Source: Chitinophagaceae bacterium UBA1931
GTDB taxonomy: Bacteria > Bacteroidota > Bacteroidia > Chitinophagales > Chitinophagaceae
Assembly (NCBI GenBank): GCA_002337125.1
Contig: DDFJ01000004.1
Location: forward strand, 1 to 64,000
Direction of reading: 5' to 3'
DNA: 64,000 nucleotides
The position numbers were made by a program, and so were the translations under genes. Below are positions 54,611 through 64,000 of this stretch, one piece after another. The notes below the pieces were generated by a model that was not told the origin of the DNA, made no database searches, and saw only the letters and a program-made list of their open reading frames with translations. Positions within the stretch are counted from its first letter, which is position 1; each line of letters begins with the position of its first letter.

Positions 54611-55557
54611 CAGGCAAAAAATTTAAAAAATACCATTGAAAGAATACCGGCAAACATCACGGCTTTGATCCACTTGCTTAAGGCAGCATAATCTTTTGTT
54701 TGTTTGGCATTGAACAGCAAATACAAACAATAAGCCGTTGGTGCAATAATAAGTACAAGATTATAAGCAGCACCTAACCACATCCTGAACTGAAGGATAT
54801 ATAATAAAACGATCAGCAATAAAACCAACAGGATAACCATCCAGATTGTGGCAAACACTTTTGAAAATTCAACACCCCACGCAATAGGCATGGTGCGGCA
54901 TCCGTAACGGGCATCGCCTTCCATATCTTCAATATCTTTTACCACTTCACGGATCAGTGTAATGATAAAAGCAAAGGATGAATAAAGTATTGCAAGACGT
55001 AATAATTTTTGATGCGAACCCGGGTTAACCAAATGCAGCAGATCAACTTTCTGATGAACCGTAAGCAGGTACACGACGAACACAACCCATGCAGTTAAAA
55101 ATGAAATGATAATATTTCCGCTGAGTAATTTCTTTTTAAAAGTAGTACTGTAAAACCACAGCAGGAACACGACTCCTGTATTGGCAAAACCAATAATCCA
55201 GTTACCATTTTGCAGACCAATATAAAATCCCATGAGCACACCGGAAAAAGAAAACAACAGGTGCAGAAAAATGGCCCAACGCCTGCTGATTGCTTTATCA
55301 ACCACCAGTCTTGTTGGTTTGTTTACAAGATCAATATTCAGATCAAAATAATCGTTGATGGCATAACCGGCAGCTGCAATAAATACAGATGAAACAGTGA
55401 GGATAAAAAACAATTCCTTTAACTCCCGTTCAATATGAAATGTGTCGCCATACAAAACCGGCTCAATCACACAAAAGAAAAAAAGGATTTGCGTGAGTGC
55501 AATAAATACAAGATTTGGCCAGCGTATCAGCTTAAAAAAACCTGCAACTTTATTCAT
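54610..55557 (-). CDS. UbiA-family prenyltransferase
   Basis: 315 residues, an integral membrane protein with about eight hydrophobic segments. The two Asp-rich motifs are present: NDYFDLNIDLVNKP and DIEDMEGDARYGCRTMP, which bind the magnesium-prenyl diphosphate. The sequence fits the geranylgeranylglycerol-phosphate geranylgeranyltransferase-like subgroup found in Bacteroidota. Which polar acceptor it prenylates cannot be read from the sequence. It overlaps maf by 1 nt. Confidence 0.88.
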   Translation of the reverse strand: MNKVAGFFKLIRWPNLVFIALTQILFFFCVIEPVLYGDTFHIERELKELFFILTVSSVFIAAAGYAINDYFDLNIDLVNKPTRLVVDKAISRRWAIFLHLLFSFSGVLMGFYIGLQNGNWIIGFANTGVVFLLWFYSTTFKKKLLSGNIIISFLTAWVVFVVYLLTVHQKVDLLHLVNPGSHQKLLRLAILYSSFAFIITLIREVVKDIEDMEGDARYGCRTMPIAWGVEFSKVFATIWMVILLVLLLIVLLYILQFRMWLGAAYNLVLIIAPTAYCLYLLFNAKQTKDYAALSKWIKAVMFAGILSMVFFKFFA

Positions 55558-55623
55558 TGTATAATTTCTGCTGTGAAGATAAGCATTGCCTGCCAGTTCA
55601 CTATTGATACAGGCTGAGATTTG

Positions 55624-56148
55624 TTATAGTGCAGCGGTTTCTGCTGAAACAGTTACCCAGTCGCCATTCAGCTTCAGTACTTTTTCAATCACATCTCTTG
55701 CACAGCCTCTGCCACCGTTAACAGGTGATATGTAATTTGAAATGGCTTTTACTTCGGGTGTAGCATCAGCTGGACAAGCAGCTATACCAACCAGTTTCAT
55801 CACTTCAACATCAGGAATATCATCGCCCATAAAAAGTGTTTCTTCCCATTTTAAGTCGTGTGATGAAAGAAACTGGGAAAGCACATCGGCTTTATCTTTC
55901 ACTTTCATGTAAACATTCTTCACACCTAAATATTCTAACCTGCCTGCTGCCGGTTTGGAAATACCACCTGAAATAATCACCACTTCATATCCTTTCTTTA
56001 CTGCATGCTGTATGGCATAACCATCACGCACATTCATGGTGCGCAGGTGTTCGTTTTCACTGATAATAATCACCGATCCATCGGTTAACACGCCATCCAT
56101 GTCGAATACAAATGTCCTGATCTGCTTAAATTGTTCCAGTAAGTTCAT
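55624..56148 (-). CDS. kdsC: KdsC-like HAD phosphatase
   Basis: 174 residues, the normal size for 3-deoxy-D-manno-octulosonate-8-phosphate phosphatase of lipopolysaccharide synthesis. The HAD motifs are FVFDMDGVLTDG (D16, D18), VIISGG and FMGDDIPDVEVM. It forms a pair with the DUF2520 gene upstream (10-nt gap). Assignment to KdsC rather than a related acylneuraminate-type phosphatase is by overall resemblance. Confidence 0.88.
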   Translation of the reverse strand: MNLLEQFKQIRTFVFDMDGVLTDGSVIIISENEHLRTMNVRDGYAIQHAVKKGYEVVIISGGISKPAAGRLEYLGVKNVYMKVKDKADVLSQFLSSHDLKWEETLFMGDDIPDVEVMKLVGIAACPADATPEVKAISNYISPVNGGRGCARDVIEKVLKLNGDWVTVSAETAAL

Positions 56149-56158
56149 ATGCCATTTC

Positions 56159-56926
56159 TTATTTTTTGTGATACATTGTTTGAATGCTTTGCGACAATAA
56201 TTTATACAACTGCTTCAACGATTCATCTTCACTGAGTAATTGCAGGTGCTTCTGAATAGTTGCATCATCCCCTCTTCTTGCCGGTCCTGTTTGCAGATTG
56301 GCTGCTTGTCCTACTCTGAGCCTGAAAGCTACTTCATTAATCAATGGCAACAGTAAATCAAATGAAAGTTGATGATGATTGCAGAACTCCTGGGTTAATG
56401 CATACAGGTGATTGGTAAAGTTGCTGGATATTACTGCTGCAAGATGCATGTTTAAACGCTGATCGTCGGTACAAACTTTTACTTCAGATGAAAGCGAAGC
56501 TGCAAAATCACAAAGCAGCGCTTTTATTTCTGATGTACATCCATCAACAAGAAAAGGAATTTCCGGAATGCGTTCCATATCCTTTCGTAAACTCTGTAAA
56601 GGATACAGCACGCCGTAATTTGATGAAACAGGCTGCAGCACTTCCATACTTACCGACCCCGCTGTATGTACAACAGGTTTGTTGCCTGTTGTAAACTGCC
56701 CCGCAACAGTTTCCACAACTGTATCGCTTACTGCAATTACATATAAATCTGCATCAGCAGAAAGTGTAGTTAAAGAATCAGTAAATGAAGCATTCAGTTC
56801 TGCAGCAAGTTCTTTTGCATGTTGCAGATTTCTGCTGTACACCTGCAAAATTGCGTGGCCAGACCTGTACATTTTTTTTCCAAGTACTGTTGCAGTGTTT
56901 CCCGAACCAATAAGTACAATCTTCAT
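56159..56926 (-). CDS. Rossmann-like and DUF2520 domain protein
   Basis: 255 residues. The N-terminal NAD(P)-binding fold starts with KIVLIGSGNTATVLGKKM (GxGNxA) and continues with DLYVIAVSD. The C-terminal helical DUF2520 domain has HLAAVISSNFTNHLYAL and QTGPARRGDDATIQKH. Family members resemble pyrroline-5-carboxylate and ketopantoate reductases, but a reaction is not established. Immediately upstream of kdsC. Confidence 0.88.
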   Translation of the reverse strand: MKIVLIGSGNTATVLGKKMYRSGHAILQVYSRNLQHAKELAAELNASFTDSLTTLSADADLYVIAVSDTVVETVAGQFTTGNKPVVHTAGSVSMEVLQPVSSNYGVLYPLQSLRKDMERIPEIPFLVDGCTSEIKALLCDFAASLSSEVKVCTDDQRLNMHLAAVISSNFTNHLYALTQEFCNHHQLSFDLLLPLINEVAFRLRVGQAANLQTGPARRGDDATIQKHLQLLSEDESLKQLYKLLSQSIQTMYHKK

Positions 56927-57091
56927 TTATCAAATATCAAAACGGTGATTGAAGCAGATGAAGTAAATTGCAATCGGACAAATTACAGTACCGCAAGATA
57001 ATTTATATTATGTAATAGCCATTCAAAAGAAGGTTTTGCAAAAACTTTGGCTATACGTTGTAACAAACAGAACCTACAATAATAATAAAAC

Positions 57092-57934
57092 ATGAAACTC
57101 GCTCAAAAACTGGTGATCGGATATTACAGGGCTAAGCTGAATATTTTTTCCAAACTGTCGAAACGCAAAGCAGCAGAAAAAGCATTTGAATTATTCTGCA
57201 CTCCTTACCCCGGAAAAAAAACAAAGACACCTGCTGTTTTTGAGAAAGCAGAAAAGCTTCACCTGAAAGTTGGCCATTACAAACTCGTTGGTTACAGGTG
57301 GAATCATCCGCAGCCCAAAAAAGCACTCATCATTCACGGGTTTTCTTCAACAGTTAAAAAATTTGATCACTTCGTAATGCCGCTGGTGAAGAAAGGTTAT
57401 GAAGTAATCGGGTTTGATGGCCCTGCTCATGGCGAAAGCAGTGGAAAAACAGTGAATGCATTTTTATATAAAGACATGCTTAATGCTGTGTATGATAAAT
57501 TTGGCCCCATTCATTCGTTTATTGCACATTCGTTTGGAGGCCTGGCTGTAAGTCTTTTTATGGAAGAGCAACAATACCAGGAGCACAAAAAATTAGTATT
57601 GATTGCTCCTGCCACCGAAACAGAAAGTGCACTGCAGAGCTTTGCTCAATTTCTGAAACTGGATGATGAAGTAACGGAAGAGATGAGAACAATTATATAT
57701 GAACATAGTGGCCGCAACATCAAAAACATATCCGTTCGTGAATGTGCAAAGAAAATCAACGCCGAAGTTTTATGGGTTCATGATGAAGAAGATGATATTA
57801 CTCCATGGGCCGATGCAGAAAAAATTCAGCAGGATGCTCATCCTAATTTTCGTTTCATGGTTACAAAAGGTTTGGGGCACCGGAGAATTTATCGTGACAG
57901 TAAGGTGAGAAAAGCAATCATCGAGTTTTTGTAA
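57092..57934 (+). CDS. Alpha/beta hydrolase
   Basis: 280 residues without a signal peptide. Alpha/beta-hydrolase signatures: oxyanion loop IIHGFSSTV, GFDGPAHGESSG, nucleophile elbow IAHSFGG (Ser147), acid Asp in LWVHDEEDDITPW, and His in TKGLGHRRIYRD. Substrate unknown. It is divergent from the DUF2520-kdsC operon. Confidence 0.88.
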   Translation: MKLAQKLVIGYYRAKLNIFSKLSKRKAAEKAFELFCTPYPGKKTKTPAVFEKAEKLHLKVGHYKLVGYRWNHPQPKKALIIHGFSSTVKKFDHFVMPLVKKGYEVIGFDGPAHGESSGKTVNAFLYKDMLNAVYDKFGPIHSFIAHSFGGLAVSLFMEEQQYQEHKKLVLIAPATETESALQSFAQFLKLDDEVTEEMRTIIYEHSGRNIKNISVRECAKKINAEVLWVHDEEDDITPWADAEKIQQDAHPNFRFMVTKGLGHRRIYRDSKVRKAIIEFL

Positions 57935-57955
57935 TATATTTAAAAAAAATAATTT

Positions 57956-59542
57956 ATGAAATTCAAATTACCTCCACTCTTTTTATTTACTTTATTTTTC
58001 TTTGTCTCACTAGTTGGTTATGCACAAATATTAAGGTCTGGTTCACCTGAAAAGATGTTCCAAGTATATACATCTTCTATTAGTGACAAGATTGGATTTC
58101 AAAATAACAAATACTATATAATCGAAAAAGATTATGGAAAAGTATTCGACTTCAAAAATAACATTCTTTCAAAAATCGTTGAATATGATTTAGGTACTTT
58201 AAACAGTACAAATTCATTAAACTTAAATAAGATTGTTGAGCCTGGTACTGATGAAGATAAAATCATATTTAACTCTATATTTCGGTGGAACAATAAAATT
58301 GTTGGCTTCTATACAAAAAAAGGAAATGCAACGAGAAGAACATTCACTGTTTATGGCCGCTTCTTTGACGATAGTTTTAATCCGTCAGGAGAAATTATTG
58401 AATTAGGAGAAGCGGATCATAATAACGGCAACAATTTTGGACAATCTGGCTTATTAGTAAATGGAAGAGATAAACTTGCTGTAGCAGATGAATTCGACTA
58501 TCGCATCTCCCCTGATTCATCAAAATTTTTGATGCTTTGTTCACTTGCAAAGAAAAGTAATAAGAACATTATGTTCAAGTTGTTTGATAAGAACTTAAAT
58601 CACATTGACAATATTTCAGCATCAATTCCATTGAAAAATGAAACAGCAACGTTATATAACTATAAAATTGACAACAATGGAAATATTTATATTCTTGCAG
58701 AAACCTATGTAAAAGTAAAAGATAAGAGATATGAATATTCAAAGCTTTTTGAATTACATATTATAGATGCCAAAAATTTCAATGCTGTATCAACAATTCC
58801 AATCAGCGATAAAAATTATTCAATTCTTACTTCAAATCTTTTGCTTGATAGAAAAGGGCTGCCTACAATTATTGGTTCGTATAAAAATCAAGATGGAGAA
58901 GAATATGGCAATTATTGCTTAAAAATTAATCCTATAACAAAAGAAATACAAACAGCAAGTTTTAAAGAATCAAAAGAACTCCGGAAGTATTTGGGCATTG
59001 GAGAAAAAAACGAAAAATACCCGCCTTCATTTTCGAAATTTATGGTGAGGCCTGATGGTGGTATTTATGCTATTAACCAAGCTTTAGGTTCTACTCTTAA
59101 AGAACGTGGAAGCACTGGCGCATTCAACACTTACCTTAATAGTTTTGGCAATATTGTTTATACTTTCATTGATAGCAGTGGTAATGTAAAATGGTGGCAA
59201 TACCAAATCAATAGTCATCAATCGAAAGAATATGAAACTGTAACCGGTGATTATTTTTATTTCTTTAGAAATGGTTTGTTTTTTTTAGGTTTTAATAGTG
59301 ATAATGCAAAAGAAGGGAATGATTATAAACGTGGGGTTAAATTAATAAGAGTTACTGATGACGGAATTTGGAATAAGGAATTGCTTGAATTCCCGAACAA
59401 CGTTCAGTCTTTTAGGGTAGTCCCTTCAACTTTTGGCATTGTTGATACCAATACTTACATTTTAAGTATGTATAAACCAAGAGACAATAATGATAAAAGC
59501 GCAATGCGGGCATTTTTTGAAATGAAAATTGACACATTTTAA
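57956..59542 (+). CDS. Secreted protein of unknown function
   Basis: 528 residues with a clear signal peptide (KLPPLFLFTLFFFVSLVGYAQ). The mature chain is beta-strand rich with repeating DNNGNIYILAE- and LLDRKGLPTIIGSY-type segments, which looks like a beta-propeller. No catalytic motif is recognised. More AT-rich than its neighbours. It follows the hydrolase by 21 nt and may be co-transcribed. Confidence 0.65.
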   Translation: MKFKLPPLFLFTLFFFVSLVGYAQILRSGSPEKMFQVYTSSISDKIGFQNNKYYIIEKDYGKVFDFKNNILSKIVEYDLGTLNSTNSLNLNKIVEPGTDEDKIIFNSIFRWNNKIVGFYTKKGNATRRTFTVYGRFFDDSFNPSGEIIELGEADHNNGNNFGQSGLLVNGRDKLAVADEFDYRISPDSSKFLMLCSLAKKSNKNIMFKLFDKNLNHIDNISASIPLKNETATLYNYKIDNNGNIYILAETYVKVKDKRYEYSKLFELHIIDAKNFNAVSTIPISDKNYSILTSNLLLDRKGLPTIIGSYKNQDGEEYGNYCLKINPITKEIQTASFKESKELRKYLGIGEKNEKYPPSFSKFMVRPDGGIYAINQALGSTLKERGSTGAFNTYLNSFGNIVYTFIDSSGNVKWWQYQINSHQSKEYETVTGDYFYFFRNGLFFLGFNSDNAKEGNDYKRGVKLIRVTDDGIWNKELLEFPNNVQSFRVVPSTFGIVDTNTYILSMYKPRDNNDKSAMRAFFEMKIDTF

Positions 59543-59630
59543 CTGACTTTTTGAAAAAAAATCAGTTATTGAATGCTTGTATTTATTTTTTTGTTTCAGG
59601 GTTATTGAATACCCTTTTTCCAATCTTTTC

Positions 59631-59659
59631 TTGCATTTCCGCAGCATTTTATAATATTG
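59631..59659 (+). promoter_or_regulatory. Possible promoter of topA
   Basis: TTG at 59631 and TAATATTG at 59652-59659, spaced 18 nt, loosely fit the Bacteroidota -33/-7 pattern. A start near 59666 would give a short leader before the topA ATG at 59703. Confidence 0.3.
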
Positions 59660-59702
59660 TGCTCCCGTTCTTCACAAAAAAGACCGGGGTAGTGTATAAA
59701 AA

Positions 59703-62312
59703 ATGCCAAAGAATTTATTAATAGTAGAGAGCCCTGCGAAAGCGAAAACCATCGAAAAAATCCTTGGAAAAGATTTTGAGGTAAAGAGTTGTTATGGCCA
59801 TATCCGTGACCTGGAAAAAGACGAAATGGGAATTGATGTTAACAACAATTTTCAGCCACGCTATATTATACCCGACGAAAAAGAACGGGTGGTAAGAGAC
59901 TTAAAAAACCTTGCAAAAAAATCCGATGAGGTTTGGCTTGCAACGGATGAGGACCGTGAAGGAGAAGCCATCAGCTGGCATTTATGTGAAGTATTGGGTC
60001 TTGATCCCGTTAAAACAAAACGTATCGTTTTTCATGAAATCACCAAACCTGCCATCCAGAAAGCTGTACAAAGTCCACGTACAGTGAATATGGATCTTGT
60101 AAATGCCCAGCAGGCACGCCGCATCCTCGATCGTATTGTGGGTTTTGAGTTAAGCCCGGTTTTGTGGCGCAAGATGAGCATGCGTAACAACCTCAGTGCC
60201 GGTCGTGTGCAAAGTGTTTCTGTACGCTTAATTGCAGAACGTGAACGGGAGATCAACGCCTTCACCCCTGTTTCATCTTTTAAACTCGAAGCATTTTTTA
60301 CAGCAAAAGATCTCAGCGACCGTAACGTTACCTTCAAAGCAGAAGGAAAGAAACAGGATTCAGCTGAAGATGCAGAAAAGTTTTTGAAAAGCTGTGTAGG
60401 TGCTACATATAAAGTAAGCGATATCCAGGTTCGTCCCGGAAAGAAATCGCCTGCTCCTCCATTCACTACTTCTACCCTGCAGCAGGAAGCAAGCCGTAAG
60501 CTGGGTTATTCAGTTAGCCGTACCATGCAGCTGGCGCAGAAGTTATATGAAAGTGGTAAGATCACATACATGCGTACCGACAGTGTGAACCTGAGTGATA
60601 CTGCGCTTGGAGATTTAACACGTACCATTAAAGGAATGTATGGCGATCGTTATCACCAGTTCCGCAAATACAAAAACAAAAATGAAAGTGCGCAGGAAGC
60701 TCACGAAGCGATCAGGCCTACTTATATGGAAAATACAACCGTTGATGATGCCGATCTGAAACGTTTGTACGAACTCATCTGGAAAAGAACAATGGCAAGC
60801 CAGATGGCCGATGCAGAACTGGAAAGAACAACGGCATCTATTTCCATCTCCACCAATAAAGAAGAACTGAAAGCTGAAGGCGAAGTACTGAAGTTTGATG
60901 GTTTCTTAAAAGTATACCGTGAAGATAAAGATGAAGATGAAGTATCAGATGATGAACAGCAGGAAGGTATGCTGCCACCGTTAAAAGTGGGTCAGCAGTT
61001 ACCATTCAAAGAAATGAATGCAGTTGAACGTTTTACTCGTCCGGCACCAAGATATACGGAAGCTTCATTGGTGAAAAAACTGGAAGAGCTGGGTATTGGC
61101 CGTCCTTCAACTTATGCTCCGACTATTTCAACCATTCTTAAAAGAGGTTATGTTGAAAAAAGAGATAAGGATGGAATACAAAGGGAATTTCGCTTACTGC
61201 ATTTAAAAAATGACAAAGTAACCAAAGCAACTGAGTTTGAAAATACTGGTGCTGAAAAGTCGAAACTGTTCCCGACCGATCTAGGCCTGGTTGTTACCGA
61301 CTTTTTGAAGCAGTATTTTGACGACATCATGGATTATGGTTTCACAGCCAAGATTGAAAAAGAGTTTGATGATGTGGCTGAAGGCAAACTACTGTGGAGC
61401 AAAATGCTGAAAGATTTTTATAAACCTTTCAAGAAAGACGTTGAAAACACCATTGAAAATGCCGAGCGTATTAAAGGCGAACGGGAACTGGGTGTTGATG
61501 CTGCCACCGGCAAAAAGATTGTCGCCCGTATGGGACGTTTTGGCCCGATGGTACAGATTGGCGAAGCAAGCGAAGAAGAAAAACCAAAGTTTTCTGCTCT
61601 CCGTAAAAATCAAAGTATTGAAACCATCAGTTTAGAAGAAGCATTAGATCTGTTTAAATTACCTCACTCCTTGGGTGAATATGAAGGACAGGAAGTAACG
61701 GTGAATATTGGCCGCTTTGGTCCTTATGTAAAATTCGGTGATCAGTTTGTTTCTATACCCAAAGGTGAAGAACCGCTGGAAGTAACCATGGAACGTGCAG
61801 TTGAACTGATCAGGGAAAAACAATCAGCAGACGCACCTGTAGCCTTCTTCGAAGGTAAACCGGTAACAAAAGGTAAAGGTCGCTTTGGTCCTTTTATTAA
61901 ATGGGACGGATTGTTCATTAACGTACCACGTCGCTATAATTTCGATCATTTATCACAAAGCGATATCACCGAGCTCATTGAAGCAAAAGTGGAAAAAGAA
62001 GCCAACCGATTTATTGTTCGCTGGCCCGACGAAAACATTGCTGTTGAAAATGGACGTTGGGGACCTTTCATCCGCTTTGGCAAAAAAATGCTGAAAGTGG
62101 AAAAGAAAAAAGACGGTGAAAAATATACAGCTGATGAATTGGCCATGCTTCCGGTTGAAGACATCAAAAAGATGATTGAAACTCAAGTACCCGGAGCTTT
62201 TGATAAAAAAGTAAAAGCTGCTGCAAAGAAAGCTGCAACCAAAAAGAAAGCAGCTCCTAAAAAAACCGCCACAAAAACTGCAGTAAAGAAAAAAGCAGCG
62301 AAGAAGAAATAA
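59703..62312 (+). CDS. topA: DNA topoisomerase I
   Basis: 869 residues. It relaxes negative supercoils by cutting one strand. The Toprim domain has LLIVESPAKAKTIEKI (E9) and WLATDEDREGEAIS (D82, D84, E86). The catalytic tyrosine is Tyr289 in ITYMRTDSVNLS, preceded by PFTTSTLQQEA and LSAGRVQSV. The C-terminus has no Cys zinc fingers. Instead it carries Gly-rich repeats (RMGRFGPMVQIG, NIGRFGPYVKFG, GKGRFGPFIKW, NGRWGPFIRFG) and a Lys/Ala tail that should bind DNA, as is usual in this phylum. Confidence 0.97.
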   Translation: MPKNLLIVESPAKAKTIEKILGKDFEVKSCYGHIRDLEKDEMGIDVNNNFQPRYIIPDEKERVVRDLKNLAKKSDEVWLATDEDREGEAISWHLCEVLGLDPVKTKRIVFHEITKPAIQKAVQSPRTVNMDLVNAQQARRILDRIVGFELSPVLWRKMSMRNNLSAGRVQSVSVRLIAEREREINAFTPVSSFKLEAFFTAKDLSDRNVTFKAEGKKQDSAEDAEKFLKSCVGATYKVSDIQVRPGKKSPAPPFTTSTLQQEASRKLGYSVSRTMQLAQKLYESGKITYMRTDSVNLSDTALGDLTRTIKGMYGDRYHQFRKYKNKNESAQEAHEAIRPTYMENTTVDDADLKRLYELIWKRTMASQMADAELERTTASISISTNKEELKAEGEVLKFDGFLKVYREDKDEDEVSDDEQQEGMLPPLKVGQQLPFKEMNAVERFTRPAPRYTEASLVKKLEELGIGRPSTYAPTISTILKRGYVEKRDKDGIQREFRLLHLKNDKVTKATEFENTGAEKSKLFPTDLGLVVTDFLKQYFDDIMDYGFTAKIEKEFDDVAEGKLLWSKMLKDFYKPFKKDVENTIENAERIKGERELGVDAATGKKIVARMGRFGPMVQIGEASEEEKPKFSALRKNQSIETISLEEALDLFKLPHSLGEYEGQEVTVNIGRFGPYVKFGDQFVSIPKGEEPLEVTMERAVELIREKQSADAPVAFFEGKPVTKGKGRFGPFIKWDGLFINVPRRYNFDHLSQSDITELIEAKVEKEANRFIVRWPDENIAVENGRWGPFIRFGKKMLKVEKKKDGEKYTADELAMLPVEDIKKMIETQVPGAFDKKVKAAAKKAATKKKAAPKKTATKTAVKKKAAKKK

Positions 62313-62332
62313 CATTCGCTTAGAGATAGCAT

Positions 62333-62374
62333 AAATAAAAACAGGATTTACAATTGTAAATCCTGTTTTTATTT
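62333..62374. terminator. Bidirectional terminator between topA and aminotransferase
   Basis: A perfect 21-bp inverted repeat (62333-62353 and 62354-62374) with A-rich left and T-rich right flanks serves both convergent genes. Confidence 0.92.
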
Positions 62375-62422
62375 ATCAGTGAAAATCCACACTAATCTGT
62401 ACAATCAATGTTTCTATCTCAC

Positions 62423-63613
62423 TTATTTCAGTTTTGCCAATGCATCTTTAATTCTTGCATAGGCAGTCTCAATTTTTTCGAGGCTGTTTGCAAATGACAA
62501 ACGGATACAGTTAGGTGTACCAAATGCACGACCTGTTACTGTTGATACATGCGCTGTGTTGAGCAGGTACATACAAAGGTCATCAGCATTTTGAATTTTC
62601 TCATCACCATTTGATTTTCCGAAGTAAGAATCAACCTGTGGGAAAACATAAAAAGCACCATCTGGTTCAGCTACACTCCATCCCGGTACTTCACTGATGA
62701 GTTCCATCACTCTTTTCTTCCTGCGTTCAAATTCTTTGGTCATGGCTACAGTTGGAGCCTGGTCACCAATCAGCGCATCAATAGCTGCACGTTGTGTAAC
62801 AGCATTTGTACCGCTGGTAAACTGACCCTGCAGTTTTTCACAACCTTTTGCCACATCAGTATTAGCTGCAATGTATCCAAGACGGTAACCGGTCATGGCA
62901 TAACCTTTACTTAAACCGTTTACAATAATCACCTGGTCTTTGATGGCATCAAACTGTGCAATGCTTTCATGCTTGCCAACAAAGTTGATGTATTCATAAA
63001 TCTCATCAGAGATGATGAAGATTTCAGGATTCTTTGCAAACACATCAGCCAAAGCTTTCAGTTCATCTTTGCTGTAAACAGAACCTGAAGGATTACAAGG
63101 TGAAGAAAACAGGAATACTTTACTTTTTGGAGTAATTGCAGCTTCCAGTTCGGCAGCACTTATCTTGTATTTGTTTTCTCTTGTTGTTGGGAGAATAACA
63201 GGAATACCACCTGCAATTTTCACCAGTTCAGAATAAGTTACCCAGAACGGAGCAGGGATAATCACCTCATCATCTTTATCAACTGTTGCAAGAATGACGT
63301 TGGCTAAGCTTTGCTTGGCACCGGTTGATACAACAATGTTTTCAGGTTTATAGTCGAGGTTATTATCACGTTTTAACTTGGCACAAACGGCTTCACGCAG
63401 ATCAAGATAACCTGCTACAGGCGTATAGTGGCTGTAATTATCATCAACAGCTTTTTTAGCAGAATCTTTAATATGCTGTGGTGTATCGAAATCGGGTTCA
63501 CCAAGGCTGAGGTCAATCACATCAACACCTTTTGCTCTTAATTCACGGCCGAGCTTTGCCATTTTTAATGTTTCGGGTTCACTGAACCTGTCTAACAGGG
63601 AAGAGAGTTTCAT
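62423..63613 (-). CDS. Aspartate-type aminotransferase, class I/II PLP enzyme
   Basis: 396 residues, typical for subgroup I-gamma aspartate aminotransferases. Visible motifs are DLSLGEPDFDTP, NPSGSVYSKDEL, and the PLP-binding lysine in GLSKGYAMTGYRLGY, plus IRLSFANS with the conserved Arg near the end. It probably interconverts aspartate and oxaloacetate with glutamate; prephenate aminotransferase activity is possible in this group. Confidence 0.92.
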   Translation of the reverse strand: MKLSSLLDRFSEPETLKMAKLGRELRAKGVDVIDLSLGEPDFDTPQHIKDSAKKAVDDNYSHYTPVAGYLDLREAVCAKLKRDNNLDYKPENIVVSTGAKQSLANVILATVDKDDEVIIPAPFWVTYSELVKIAGGIPVILPTTRENKYKISAAELEAAITPKSKVFLFSSPCNPSGSVYSKDELKALADVFAKNPEIFIISDEIYEYINFVGKHESIAQFDAIKDQVIIVNGLSKGYAMTGYRLGYIAANTDVAKGCEKLQGQFTSGTNAVTQRAAIDALIGDQAPTVAMTKEFERRKKRVMELISEVPGWSVAEPDGAFYVFPQVDSYFGKSNGDEKIQNADDLCMYLLNTAHVSTVTGRAFGTPNCIRLSFANSLEKIETAYARIKDALAKLK

Positions 63614-63682
63614 TTTTTAAGAAAGATTATTTGCTAAATTTTTGATTGCTGCGCAATTTACTACACAAATGGCTATTGCTTG

Positions 63683-64000
63683 TTAGTTGTGTTTAATTAC
63701 TGAAAGCGACAGGGAATCGGCTCCACCCCTGCCCAGGTACCCCTTAAAAACAAAGGAATAAATACCACCTTTTTCAAAATTGAACAGGTAACTGCGGATG
63801 TATGATTTCGTTAATGTACTGTACACTTTAACTGGTCTTACCCCGGTGTAAAATCCATCATACCCAACACTGCTGTAAATCACAGCATCTGAATATTTGC
63901 CATAAAAAGGAGATCCGTTAAAAGCAGAATCAGATCCGTCCTTTATAGCTGAAGTAACAAGTATCAACGTATCAGCATCAGGACTAACCTGTACAACTCT
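63683..64000 (-). CDS. Partial secreted protein, DUF4397-like, 5' end outside the window
   Basis: The minus frame ends at 63683 and is open to base 64000, so only the last ~105 residues are present. RVVQVSPDADTL at the window edge and the following beta-rich sequence (YSSVGYDGFYTGVRPVKVY, YSFVFKGYLG) resemble DUF4397 domains of exported Bacteroidota proteins. That assignment is tentative, and the signal peptide is outside the window. Confidence 0.6.
   Translation of the reverse strand, partial: RVVQVSPDADTLILVTSAIKDGSDSAFNGSPFYGKYSDAVIYSSVGYDGFYTGVRPVKVYSTLTKSYIRSYLFNFEKGGIYSFVFKGYLGRGGADSLSLSVIKHN

Overview
The window looks like a chromosome segment of a Bacteroidota bacterium, most likely in the Chitinophagales/Chitinophagaceae. 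The reasons are Bacteroidota-type promoters (TAnnTTTG boxes), weak Shine-Dalgarno sequences, very large secreted YD-repeat proteins, and housekeeping families such as the DUF2851 protein, the DUF2520 Rossmann protein, KdsC, and a topoisomerase I with a Lys/Ala-rich tail.

Region 1 (1-20.4 kb, all minus strand) is one operon of exported proteins. In order of transcription it encodes a coiled-coil/beta-barrel protein (826 aa), a beta-sandwich protein (367 aa), a 2322-residue RHS-related surface protein, two small secreted proteins, and a giant Ig-like/YD-repeat RHS protein of more than 2730 residues. The last one is open all the way to base 1, so its C-terminal tip lies outside the window.

Region 2 (20.4-25.6 kb) is AT-rich and carries a 1388-residue Mrr-type nuclease/NACHT ATPase of the bacterial antiviral STAND class. 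It is divergent from an XRE-ImmA type regulator.

Region 3 (about 25.6-49.3 kb, all plus strand) is an integrated element that ends in a large serine recombinase. The recombinase reading frame runs through a tRNA-Pro(CGG) gene on the other strand. The element has no terminase, portal, tail, relaxase or T4SS gene that I can recognise. It has a long, tightly packed run of small beta-rich or single-membrane-span proteins, a lambda-R-type endolysin, a T7-lysozyme-type amidase, a possible third wall enzyme with a putative dnaX-like -1 frameshift into a membrane anchor, a peptidoglycan-binding membrane protein, an annexin-like membrane protein, a transglutaminase-fold protein, and holin- and spanin-like small proteins. 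A replication/anti-restriction module follows: a 1815-residue RadC/JAB + N6-methyltransferase + MutS-I-like + Strawberry-notch helicase fusion and a RadA-like ATPase. My preferred reading is a prophage (or satellite) of a non-tailed, possibly membrane-containing virus. This is an inference: no capsid or packaging ATPase is proven.

Region 4 (49.3-64 kb) is ordinary chromosome: a phosphodiester glycosidase, lipA, an OsmC protein, the DUF2851 protein, maf, a UbiA-type prenyltransferase, a KdsC-like phosphatase, the DUF2520 protein, an alpha/beta hydrolase, a secreted protein, topA, an aspartate-type aminotransferase, and a partial secreted protein at the right edge.
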